32,359 nucleotides of DNA from Polaribacter sp. (lineage in GTDB: Bacteria > Bacteroidota > Bacteroidia > Flavobacteriales > Flavobacteriaceae), in assembly GCA_020631275.1 (NCBI GenBank), contig JAHDHO010000009.1, positions 1-32,359 on the forward strand, in the 5' to 3' direction. The notes under the pieces were generated by a model. The model saw only the letters and a list, made by a program, of their open reading frames with translations, was not told the DNA's origin and ran no database searches. Within the stretch, counting starts at the first letter, position 1. Every line of letters begins with the position of its first letter. The position numbers and the translations under genes were made by a program. Shown here one piece after another: positions 1 to 6,538 of this stretch.

Positions 1-719
1 CGTAAAAAACGAGGGTTAAATTCATGTGTCATTCCAATCATATCATGTGTAACTAAAACTTGTCCATCTACGCCATTACCAGCGCCAATACCAATTACCG
101 GAATTGTTAATGCATCTGCTACTTTTTTAGCCAAAGAAGCTGGTACTTTTTCTAAAACCAACGCAAAACAACCAATTCTTTCTAGCATTAATGCATCTTC
201 CATTAATTTTTCTGCTTCTTCTTCTTCTTTTGCTCTTACAGTATATGTACCAAATTTATAGATAGATTGTGGTGTTAAACCCAAATGCCCCATTACCGGA
301 ATACCAGCATTTAAAATTCTTTTAATAGATTCTTTAATTTCTTTACCACCTTCTAGTTTTATCGAATGTCCGCCAGATTCTTTCATAATTCTGATAGCAG
401 AACGTAACGCTTCTTTTGGGTCAGATTGATAACTACCAAAAGGTAAATCTACCACAACCAAACAACGCTCTATTGCTCTAACTACAGAACTTGCATGATA
501 AATCATTTGATCTAAAGTAATTGGCAATGTTGTTTCATGCCCCGCCATAACGTTAGATGCAGAATCTCCTACAAGTAAAACATCGATTCCAGAACCATCT
601 AAAATCTTTGCCATAGTAAAATCGTAAGCAGTTAACATGGATATTTTTTCTCCATTTGCTTTCATTTCTACCAAAGATTTTACGGTAACACGTTTATATT
701 GCTTCTTAGCTACAGACAT
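1..719 (-). CDS. panB: 3-methyl-2-oxobutanoate hydroxymethyltransferase, 3' end cut by window
   Basis: Ketopantoate hydroxymethyltransferase adds a hydroxymethyl group from methylene-THF to 2-oxoisovalerate, the first committed step of pantothenate/CoA synthesis in the cytosol. Translating the minus strand from the ATG at 717-719 gives 239 codons without a stop, running off the left edge, so about 30 C-terminal residues are missing. Family motifs visible in order are [25 protein letters not shown], the Mg-binding [26 protein letters not shown], and VLEKVP with the catalytic glutamate, then IGIGAG. The next gene, on the plus strand, is divergent, with a 127-nt AT-rich gap. The identification is very secure from the motif series; only the C-terminus is unseen. 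Confidence 0.96.
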   Translation of the reverse strand, partial: MSVAKKQYKRVTVKSLVEMKANGEKISMLTAYDFTMAKILDGSGIDVLLVGDSASNVMAGHETTLPITLDQMIYHASSVVRAIERCLVVVDLPFGSYQSDPKEALRSAIRIMKESGGHSIKLEGGKEIKESIKRILNAGIPVMGHLGLTPQSIYKFGTYTVRAKEEEEAEKLMEDALMLERIGCFALVLEKVPASLAKKVADALTIPVIGIGAGNGVDGQVLVTHDMIGMTHEFNPRFL

Positions 720-846
720 ATTTTTATCATTTTATTAGGTTGTAAAAGTAAGGAATATCAATAGATATTTTAGTACTTAAATTTCTAGTGACACAAAATT
801 ATAATTTAAAAATTAGTAGCTTTATGTTTTTAAAAATCAAAATAGT

Positions 847-1326
847 ATGCTACAAAAGTTCGTTTTTGTCATTTTAGTATTAGGAAGTAATGTGATATTT
901 GCCCAAAAAAAATCAGAAGAAATAGCAATTAAAAACGTAATTCATACTTTTTTTGAAGGATTACACAAAGGCGATAGTACTGTTATGAAAAAGACTTTAC
1001 ATAAAAATATCAAAATACAAACAACCAACACAAATAAAGAAGGTTTACATATTTTAAAAACCGAAACTAGAAATCAATTATTAACTAGTATTGCAAATAA
1101 AAACCCAGATCATATTTATTTAGAGAAATTGCTTTCTTTTTCTATTAATATTGATGGAAATTTAGCTTCTGTTTGGACACCTTATGAGTTTTATTTTAAT
1201 GGTAAATTTAGTCATTGTGGCGCAAACTCTTTTCAGTTATTTAATGATAACGGAACCTGGAAAATTATCTATTTAGTTGATATGAGACGAAGAGAAGATT
1301 GTAAGTATTTAAAAGAAAAAAATTAA
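847..1326 (+). CDS. secreted NTF2-like (SnoaL/DUF4440-type) protein
   Basis: A 159-residue protein with an N-terminal signal peptide (hydrophobic residues 4-18, likely cleaved after the FA of VIFAQKK), so probably periplasmic. The mature part fits the small cone-shaped NTF2-like fold: an opening helix (AIKNVIHTFFEGLHKGDSTV), a central region and C-terminal strands ending SFQLFNDNGTWKIIYLVD, which is the typical ending of lumazine-binding-like/DUF4440 proteins in flavobacteria. No catalytic residues can be assigned; members bind small ligands or are enzymes of unknown substrate. The ECF sigma gene follows 27 nt downstream but has its own promoter box, so co-transcription is possible rather than certain. 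Fold assignment is moderately sure, function unknown. Confidence 0.75.
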   Translation: MLQKFVFVILVLGSNVIFAQKKSEEIAIKNVIHTFFEGLHKGDSTVMKKTLHKNIKIQTTNTNKEGLHILKTETRNQLLTSIANKNPDHIYLEKLLSFSINIDGNLASVWTPYEFYFNGKFSHCGANSFQLFNDNGTWKIIYLVDMRRREDCKYLKEKN

Positions 1327-1329
1327 CGT

Positions 1330-1337
1330 TATCTTTG
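1330..1337 (+). promoter_or_regulatory. Bacteroidota -7 box upstream of the ECF sigma gene
   Basis: TATCTTTG matches the TAnnTTTG consensus and ends 16 nt before the sigma factor ATG. No clear -33 TTG/TTTG element lies at the expected distance, so this rests on the -7 box and its position. Confidence 0.5.
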
Positions 1338-1353
1338 AAGCTTTAAATTATCA

Positions 1354-1920
1354 ATGGCAGAAAAAATACACACAATAAATACAAATAAATGGATAGATAA
1401 TTATGCCGATTATTTGTATAATTACGCTATTTCTCGTGTTAATAACAGCGATTTGGCCAAAGATCTTGTGCAAGAAACTTTTTTTGCAGGACTAAAATCT
1501 GCAAAGAATTTTAAAGGAAAAGCATCTGAAAGAACTTGGTTGGTTTCTATTTTAAAAAGAAAAATTATAGATCATTATAGAAAAATAAATTCTAAAAAAG
1601 GACAAGCAGAAGTTCGAATGAATTTTTATAATGATGGTGAAAATGAAGGAGATTGGTTAGAAGAAAGAGTACCACAAAAATGGGACAATACTTCTGAAAC
1701 TTCTATAGAAAATGAAGAATTAAAAGACCAATTAGAAGCTTGTATAGACAATTTGCCAGAAAAATATGCGATGGTTTTTAGAATGAAAACTGTGCAAGAA
1801 TTTGAAACAGAAGAAATTTGTAAGGAGTTAGATATTACAGCGTCAAACTTATGGGTTATTATACACAGAGCTAGAACTCAGCTTAGAAAATGTATGGAAG
1901 ATAACTGGTTTAATAATTAA
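1354..1920 (+). CDS. ECF-type RNA polymerase sigma-70 factor
   Basis: A 188-residue sigma factor with only regions 2 and 4. Region 2 spans about residues 15-77 (NYADYLYNYAISRV, DLVQETFFAGLK, then the ERTWLVSILKRKIIDHYRK part of 2.3-2.4). Region 4 spans about 128-182 (LDITASNLWVIIHRARTQL is the DNA-binding helix-turn-helix). It recruits RNA polymerase to a specific set of promoters, normally held in check by a partner anti-sigma factor. The gene following after 3 nt encodes a small protein with a zinc-type HxxxCxxC motif, the usual place for the regulator. The ATG at 1354 is preceded by a TAnnTTTG box. Family is certain; the regulon cannot be read from the sequence. Confidence 0.93.
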   Translation: MAEKIHTINTNKWIDNYADYLYNYAISRVNNSDLAKDLVQETFFAGLKSAKNFKGKASERTWLVSILKRKIIDHYRKINSKKGQAEVRMNFYNDGENEGDWLEERVPQKWDNTSETSIENEELKDQLEACIDNLPEKYAMVFRMKTVQEFETEEICKELDITASNLWVIIHRARTQLRKCMEDNWFNN

Positions 1921-1923
1921 GAA

Positions 1924-2187
1924 ATGTTTAAGAGTTTAAAAATTACCTGCGACGAAGCCACAACAATTTGTGATAAAAACCAATATGGCGAAGCTTCTAT
2001 TAAAGAGTTAATAAAGTTAAATATTCACTTTATTAGATGTAGAATTTGTGCTAAATATACCAAACAAAATATGGCTCTAAGTAAACTTTACAAAGGCTAT
2101 TCTAAAAATTGTAAGAGTATAAAACATTGCTTATCATCAGAAGAAAAAGACGCATTAAAAAATGCTTTAGAAGAAAGCAAACAATAA
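1924..2187 (+). CDS. small protein with anti-sigma (ZAS-like) zinc motif
   Basis: An 87-residue soluble protein starting 3 nt after the sigma factor stop, so almost surely translated with it. It contains H35-FIR-C39-RI-C42, the HxxxCxxC signature of zinc-containing anti-sigma domains, with C9 and C16 upstream as further possible ligands. Unlike classical membrane anti-sigmas it has no transmembrane segment, and the rest (lysine-rich, ending EEKDALKNALEESKQ) shows no second domain. The likely role is a cytosolic binding partner or redox/zinc sensor for the adjacent sigma factor; this is inferred from motif plus position. Similar short proteins in flavobacteria are sometimes misnamed glycine dehydrogenase; nothing here supports that. 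A strong terminator follows. Confidence 0.72.
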   Translation: MFKSLKITCDEATTICDKNQYGEASIKELIKLNIHFIRCRICAKYTKQNMALSKLYKGYSKNCKSIKHCLSSEEKDALKNALEESKQ

Positions 2188-2203
2188 TATAAATAACACT
2201 ATT

Positions 2204-2240
2204 AAAAAACGGAACTTATAATTTATAAGTTCCGTTTTTT
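2204..2240 (+). terminator. intrinsic terminator after sigma/anti-sigma genes
   Basis: A perfect 17-bp inverted repeat (2204-2220 and 2224-2240) with a 3-nt loop: A-tract, core CGGAACTTATA, and a T-tract on the plus strand. It ends 3 nt before the promoter box of the next gene, cleanly separating the transcripts. Confidence 0.9.
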
Positions 2241-2242
2241 TG

Positions 2243-2250
2243 TATTTTTG
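2243..2250 (+). promoter_or_regulatory. -7 box of the O-methyltransferase gene
   Basis: TATTTTTG matches TAnnTTTG and lies 21 nt before the ATG at 2272. The possible TTG start codon at 2248-2250 is inside this box, which argues that the downstream ATG is the real start. Confidence 0.55.
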
Positions 2251-2271
2251 AACTCTCTTAATCATTATAAA

Positions 2272-2913
2272 ATGCACTTTTTACCAGAAAAATTAGACAA
2301 TTACGTTGTTGCACATTCGCAAATAGAGCCTAAAATTTTGCAAGAACTTACCAAAGAAACTTGGCAAAAAGTTTTAAACCCTAGAATGTTAAGTGGTGCT
2401 TTTCAGGGTAGAATTTTATCGATGATTACAAAATTGATTCAGCCAAAATCTATCTTAGAAATTGGTACTTACACAGGTTATTCTGCTTTGTGTTTGGCAG
2501 AAGGTTTGCATAAAGATGGTGAGATAATTACTTTAGATAAAAATGAAGAATTAGAAACGCTTCAAAATAAATATTTCGAAAAATCTGGTTTTAGAAATAA
2601 AATTACGCAACATGTTGGTAATGCAATAGAAATTATACCAACGTTAGATAAAAAGTTCGATTTGGTGTTTATAGATGCAGACAAATCTAACTACATAAAT
2701 TACTTTCATTTAATTATCGATAAAATGAATTCTGGCGGAATAATTTTATCTGATAATGTACTTTGGAGTGGTAAAGTTGTCGAAGAATTAGATCCAAAAG
2801 ATAAAGACACAAAAGTGCTTTTAGAATATAATAGGTTGTTAAACGAAGATGAAAGAATAGAAACTGTATTGTTACCTATTCGAGATGGTTTAACAATAAG
2901 TAGAGTAAAATAA
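2272..2913 (+). CDS. SAM-dependent O-methyltransferase, family 3 (catechol/caffeoyl-CoA type)
   Basis: A 213-residue class I methyltransferase. Motif I is EIGTYTGYS (residues 63-71), followed by the acidic ITLDKNEE strand, then the metal-site DADK (135-138) and SDNVLW (D161, N162), which mark the cation-dependent caffeoyl-CoA/catechol O-methyltransferase family. The enzyme transfers a methyl group from SAM to a hydroxyl of an aromatic or related small molecule; the substrate cannot be told. A longer reading from TTG at 2248 is rejected because that codon is part of the promoter box. The gene ends 3 nt from the convergent tatA stop, without a visible terminator between them. Confidence 0.92.
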   Translation: MHFLPEKLDNYVVAHSQIEPKILQELTKETWQKVLNPRMLSGAFQGRILSMITKLIQPKSILEIGTYTGYSALCLAEGLHKDGEIITLDKNEELETLQNKYFEKSGFRNKITQHVGNAIEIIPTLDKKFDLVFIDADKSNYINYFHLIIDKMNSGGIILSDNVLWSGKVVEELDPKDKDTKVLLEYNRLLNEDERIETVLLPIRDGLTISRVK

Positions 2914-2916
2914 ACG

Positions 2917-3198
2917 TTAAAACTGCCTTTTAATTGGGCCTGTAAAATCGTCTATATCATCTTTAACGGCATTAATTTCTTTGTTAATGTCTTTAGCGAT
3001 ATTTGTATCTAAACCAGTTTTTTCTGAGCTGTCTTTAATTTCTCTTTTAATATCATTGGTGGCATCTTTTACTTGCCTAATACCTTTACCCAAACCTCTA
3101 GCAATTTCGGGTATTTTATCTGCACCAAAAACCATTACAACGATTAACATAATTACCATAATTTCTGGACCACTAATAAATAAGAATACTGTATTCAT
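2917..3198 (-). CDS. tatA: twin-arginine translocase subunit TatA
   Basis: A 93-residue TatA/E-type protein of the Tat system, which exports folded proteins across the inner membrane. One N-terminal transmembrane helix (about residues 7-23), the hinge motif FGADKIP (24-30), the amphipathic helix EIARGLGKGIRQVKDATNDI, then a charged cytoplasmic tail. The length is normal for Bacteroidota TatA. No tatC is next to it, which is usual in this group. The ATG lies only 4 nt after a TATCTTTG promoter box, suggesting an almost leaderless mRNA. It converges on the O-methyltransferase gene with a 3-nt gap. Confidence 0.94.
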   Translation of the reverse strand: MNTVFLFISGPEIMVIMLIVVMVFGADKIPEIARGLGKGIRQVKDATNDIKREIKDSSEKTGLDTNIAKDINKEINAVKDDIDDFTGPIKRQF

Positions 3199-3202
3199 AG
3201 TA

Positions 3203-3210
3203 CAAAGATA
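3203..3210 (-). promoter_or_regulatory. -7 box of tatA, nearly touching the start codon
   Basis: On the minus strand TATCTTTG (TAnnTTTG) is followed by TACT and then the tatA ATG, so transcription should begin at or next to the start codon. No -33 element was recognised. Confidence 0.5.
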
Positions 3211-3313
3211 ATCAGTTATTTTTATAAAAAGAATAAACTATAATTGTTTAACGCAATTTTCTAGTTTTCTATATCAAATAACCACATAATTCTGTATTTT
3301 TACTAAAAAAAAG

Positions 3314-3520
3314 ATGCTTTTTATTTCTTTTTTAGGTGTTACAATTTTTGTTGGTCTTTTATTAATTTTGGTTATTACAGCACTTGTACTTGCTGCAAAA
3401 AGTGAAAGTAATTTACGTTTTTTAATTTGGGGTGCAATTATATTGTTTGTTCCGTTTTTAGGCGCAATTGCATGTATAATTAATTACTACGTTACTAAAA
3501 ATAAGGTAAAATCTGCTTAA
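3314..3520 (+). CDS. small two-helix membrane protein (PLD-nuclease N-terminal-like)
   Basis: A 68-residue integral membrane protein with two hydrophobic segments (about residues 2-27 and 36-60) separated by a short polar loop (AAKSESNLR), ending in a basic tail. The second segment, WGAIILFVPFLGAIACIINYYV, has the tryptophan, proline and LG positions seen in phospholipase D-nuclease N-terminal (PLDc_N) modules that occur as stand-alone small proteins. Function is not known. A TATTTTTA sequence at 3295-3302 is a near match to the -7 promoter box. The stop lies 3 nt from the stop of the convergent methyltransferase gene. Confidence 0.7.
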   Translation: MLFISFLGVTIFVGLLLILVITALVLAAKSESNLRFLIWGAIILFVPFLGAIACIINYYVTKNKVKSA

Positions 3521-3523
3521 AGA

Positions 3524-3982
3524 TTATTTGAAGTTTAATTTTGCTTGTCTATCATACATAATAATACTTCCGGCAACAGAAACATTTAAACTCAATTCCG
3601 ATTTAAATTTTACCAAATGATGCGATTTTTCAATTGCAACTTTAGACATTCCGTGATCTTCTGCGCCCAATAAATACACACAACGTTTTGGGTGTTTAAA
3701 GGTTTCTAATTGCACTGCTTTTTCATCTAATTCGACACCAACTAACATTGCACCTTTTGGTAGGTTTTTAAAAAAATCATCAAAAGTTTCATAATGAAAA
3801 TAAGGCATGGCACCCACAGCTTTATGTGTATCGCAAGCTTGTTTTGCATATCTATTGCCAATCGTAAAAATAAAACTTGCACCCATATTTTGTGCAGAAC
3901 GCCATAAAACGCCTAAGTTTTCTGGTGTTTTTCCATTCTGAATTCCGATACCGAAAAAACCTTGTTCTAAATTGTTTATCAT
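3524..3982 (-). CDS. TrmH/SpoU-family RNA 2'-O-methyltransferase
   Basis: A 152-residue SPOUT-fold methyltransferase, a minimal catalytic domain without an extra RNA-binding domain. Motifs: FGIGIQNGKTPENLGVLWRS (motif 1 with the conserved N and R), YLLGAEDHGMS (motif 2) and LSLNVSVAGSIIMYDRQ (motif 3), which together form the knotted SAM site. Members methylate the 2'-hydroxyl of tRNA or rRNA nucleotides; the exact target cannot be assigned. The size is like TrmL, but the sequence resembles a separate subfamily found in alphaproteobacteria and Bacteroidota, so no symbol is given. Confidence 0.9.
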   Translation of the reverse strand: MINNLEQGFFGIGIQNGKTPENLGVLWRSAQNMGASFIFTIGNRYAKQACDTHKAVGAMPYFHYETFDDFFKNLPKGAMLVGVELDEKAVQLETFKHPKRCVYLLGAEDHGMSKVAIEKSHHLVKFKSELSLNVSVAGSIIMYDRQAKLNFK

Positions 3983-4458
3983 TATTTTTAAAGACGATTT
4001 GTTTTAATTATTGGGTATAAAAGTAAATTAAATAAACCAAAATTGATTTTTTTAAGTTTTTTTAAATTTAAATTAAAATTCATTTACTTTTAAAATGTAA
4101 ATAACTGTAAATCATTATTTTATAATTTCTTATCCCTGAATTCAGAGATAAGAAATTATACCATTTTCAGGGATTGACAAATAGATTTTTATCTATTATG
4201 TTTGGTGAAAAAAAATGCTAAAAAATTCTACGTTAAAAGAAAAAGAGATTTTTCCTTCCTATCTATACTAATTTGATATACATATTACTTTGTCGATAAT
4301 GTTAAATTATAAGGGATAAAAGAACTTTTTTGTAGAGGTATAATAAATGGTTGTGGTTTATATTTCGCCAATTTACTGGCAGAATTGAATACTCCTAAAA
4401 TTGCAGCTTGTTTAATAACAAAAATTGAATATTAATTACTAATTTTAAACTTAATGAA
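3983..4458. other. structured AT-rich intergenic region before the GH19 unit
   Basis: 476 nt without a convincing gene. It holds a 40-bp near-perfect palindrome (4121-4160), a competing half-site (4166-4174) and a further hairpin with 7-bp arms (4180-4186/4191-4197). A 40-codon open frame without a start codon (4313-4435, containing NGCGLYFANLL and NTPKIAACLI) ends just before the lipoprotein gene and could be a gene remnant; I do not recognise it. The region probably holds the promoter and leader of the following gene, but no canonical -7 box could be fixed. Confidence 0.6.
4121..4160. repeat. 40-bp near-perfect palindrome
   Basis: Bases 4121-4140 pair with 4141-4160 at 19 of 20 positions (single C/A mismatch at 4135/4146), centred on GAATTC. 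It lacks a G/C-rich stem and T-tract, so it is not a normal terminator. ATCCCTGAA at 4132-4140 can pair instead with TTCAGGGAT at 4166-4174, giving two mutually exclusive hairpins if transcribed. Confidence 0.85.
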
Positions 4459-6054
4459 ATGAGAAAAATCAAATTAACTAAACTTTTTACAATCAAAATT
4501 CTTTTTTTTGGAATTTTTTTATTTTTGCTTGTATCTTGTGAAATTGAAAATGATGAAATAATATCGCAATCGAGTTATAAATATAAGATAGAAAAAGTAA
4601 CGTTTCCTCTCTATCAAAATAACATTTCTCTTTTAAAGAAGATAGATGAATTTAACTCTACAAAAAAATCTATCGATAAGTATCAAAATAAAACTACTAA
4701 TTCAGAAGATAAATATGAAATAAATACAAAAGAAGCTATTTATATAGAGAATACTGAAGGTACACATCACACCTATTCTTTCGAAATATCTAATAAAAAT
4801 CCTTTAGAATTACAAAATATTGTTTTATCACTTCAAGCTGACGGAAACTATAAAGCATACCTAACAACCTATCAAATCTCAAAACAAGAACGTATTGACA
4901 TTTATAATGGTGTTTCTGTAGATTTATCTCAAAGAACGTCAATGAAAGAAATAGACATTAACCAATTGGAGTATGTTAATAAAGCAGGTGGCGGTTGTTA
5001 TGATTTGGTAGAAGTTGGAGAAGAGTGGTGTGACCATCCAGATCATCGATTAGGTGATCTTATTCAAGGCTATTGTAACCATCCAAAAACCGTTTATGGA
5101 TGGGTAGAAGAACCTTGCCCAGGAATAGGTGGTGGGGGTGTAAGCTTTTCAATAACTAGCTCTGATGTAACTTTATACAACAGCGGTGGTAATTCTAGTT
5201 CAAATGGTGGTACTATAACCACTTCTCCTGTATCTCTAGAAGATGAAAGATGTCCTATCGGAAGTGGGAAAATATTTATAAACGGCGAATGTCTTTGTCC
5301 TTTAGGTTATATGGAAGATGAAAATGGGAATTGTATTGAAAATGATTGTAACACAACCCAAGAAGATTTAAAAAAAGTATTTCCAACTGCATCAGACAAT
5401 AAGTTGAAAGAAATTGCAGATGCTATTAATAAATATGGCAAGGATTTTGGTATAGATACTAAAGAAAAGTTACAACATTTTTTAGCACAAGCTGGTCACG
5501 AAAGTGACAATTTTAAGACTTTTGCAGAATATACCAATTATCAGGTTAGTTTGTTACATTTAACCTTCAAAAAACATTTTAACCCATATAGTAATCCAAC
5601 AAAAGATAAGAATAAACAAAACCCAAAAGATTATGAAATAACTAAAGGGAGTAAATACGCTAAAGCAGAAAAGCTTTATAACTTTGTTTATAATGATAAA
5701 AATAGAGGTAAAAAATATAAATTAGGTAATACAGAAACAGGAGATGGTTATAAGTTTAGAGGTAGAGGGATTTTTCAGCTAACAGGAAGAGCCAATTACA
5801 AAGAATTCAACACTTTCTATCAAAAGAAATATGATAAAACTAAAAACTTGATCGACAAACCAGAATTAGTAGCATCTGACAAAACAATTGCAGTTATAAG
5901 TGCATTATGGTTTTATAAAAATAAAGTAACTATAACTATAGATTCCAAGACAACAGTAGAAAGTGTAACAGAACTTGTAAATGGTGAAGATAATGGAATT
6001 AATGATAGGAAAAGTAAATTTAAAAAAGCAAAAACAAACATAGACTGTAAATAA
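4459..6054 (+). CDS. lipoprotein with C-terminal GH19 (chitinase/endolysin-type) domain
   Basis: A 531-residue multidomain lipoprotein. The signal peptide ends in the lipobox LVSC (C27), followed by acidic residues (EIENDE) like surface-export signals of Bacteroidota lipoproteins. Residues 30-170 are an unknown N-terminal domain. Residues 180-225 are a Cys/His module (C180 onward, GYCNHP, EEPCPGI), then a Gly/Ser-rich linker and an EGF-like Cys cluster at 265-297. Residues 300-531 form a GH19 domain with FLAQAGHES (catalytic E348), GNTETGDGY (probable second acid E426) and FRGRGIFQLTGRANY. That arrangement is closer to phage-type endolysins than to plant chitinases. It should cleave peptidoglycan or chitin. 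The partner gene follows after 7 nt. The modular layout resembles bacterial toxins, but secretion as a digestive enzyme is also possible. Confidence 0.85.
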   Translation: MRKIKLTKLFTIKILFFGIFLFLLVSCEIENDEIISQSSYKYKIEKVTFPLYQNNISLLKKIDEFNSTKKSIDKYQNKTTNSEDKYEINTKEAIYIENTEGTHHTYSFEISNKNPLELQNIVLSLQADGNYKAYLTTYQISKQERIDIYNGVSVDLSQRTSMKEIDINQLEYVNKAGGGCYDLVEVGEEWCDHPDHRLGDLIQGYCNHPKTVYGWVEEPCPGIGGGGVSFSITSSDVTLYNSGGNSSSNGGTITTSPVSLEDERCPIGSGKIFINGECLCPLGYMEDENGNCIENDCNTTQEDLKKVFPTASDNKLKEIADAINKYGKDFGIDTKEKLQHFLAQAGHESDNFKTFAEYTNYQVSLLHLTFKKHFNPYSNPTKDKNKQNPKDYEITKGSKYAKAEKLYNFVYNDKNRGKKYKLGNTETGDGYKFRGRGIFQLTGRANYKEFNTFYQKKYDKTKNLIDKPELVASDKTIAVISALWFYKNKVTITIDSKTTVESVTELVNGEDNGINDRKSKFKKAKTNIDCK

Positions 6055-6061
6055 TAAAATT

Positions 6062-6454
6062 ATGAAAACAAATATAAAAACTTTAATATTACTATTGATA
6101 CTAACAGTAGCGCTTTACTCTTTTTCAACAATTCAAAGTGCTAATCAGCAAACTAAAGATGAAATTATCGGTACTTGGGTTTCTCAAAAAGATATTAATT
6201 GGAAAATGAAATTTACTAATACTAATAAATGTTATTGGTATTATGAAAATACTAAAACTGATGATTTTACATATACTCTAAATAATTATTCTTGTAATAA
6301 CGAATTAGATTCAGAATATGAATACTTGAAAATAGTTAAGTTTTCAAAAATTCATTGTTATGCTGTAAATGGTATAACAACTTATAATGGAGAAATTTAT
6401 TTATCTTTAGAATATGATGGAAAACCAAGACCAATGATATTTAAGAAAGAATAA
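6062..6454 (+). CDS. small secreted lipocalin-like protein, partner of the GH19 lipoprotein
   Basis: A 130-residue protein starting 7 nt after the GH19 gene, so in the same operon. It has a signal peptide (hydrophobic residues 7-22, likely cut near QSANQQ) and a compact beta-rich mature part beginning DEIIGTWVSQ, the opening of lipocalin-like small domains (GTW motif), with later strands NWKMKFTN, YLKIVKF and GEIYLSLEYDG. Three cysteines lie in the mature domain (NKCYW, NYSCN, IHCYA). No family could be named with certainty. Position and predicted periplasmic location fit an immunity or inhibitor protein for the lytic enzyme; this is inference. A strong terminator follows. Confidence 0.7.
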   Translation: MKTNIKTLILLLILTVALYSFSTIQSANQQTKDEIIGTWVSQKDINWKMKFTNTNKCYWYYENTKTDDFTYTLNNYSCNNELDSEYEYLKIVKFSKIHCYAVNGITTYNGEIYLSLEYDGKPRPMIFKKE

Positions 6455-6474
6455 TAGAAACCAAAATAGATATG

Positions 6475-6524
6475 AAAAAAGCATTTAAGTTTAAATTATT
6501 TAATTTAAACTTAAATGCTTTTTT
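6475..6524. terminator. bidirectional terminator between GH19 unit and mutS
   Basis: A perfect 24-bp inverted repeat (6475-6498 and 6501-6524) with a 2-nt loop and A/T tracts at both ends, so it can stop transcription from both the plus-strand unit and the convergent mutS gene. Confidence 0.9.
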
Positions 6525-6538
6525 CATTTAATGAACGA

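Noticed and set aside
2248-2271. TTG start extending the O-methyltransferase by 8 residues
   Set aside because: The TTG is part of a TATTTTTG promoter box; the ATG at 2272 gives the normal N-terminus.
2981-3211. 76-codon plus-strand frame across tatA
   Set aside because: Complement of TatA; no independent support.
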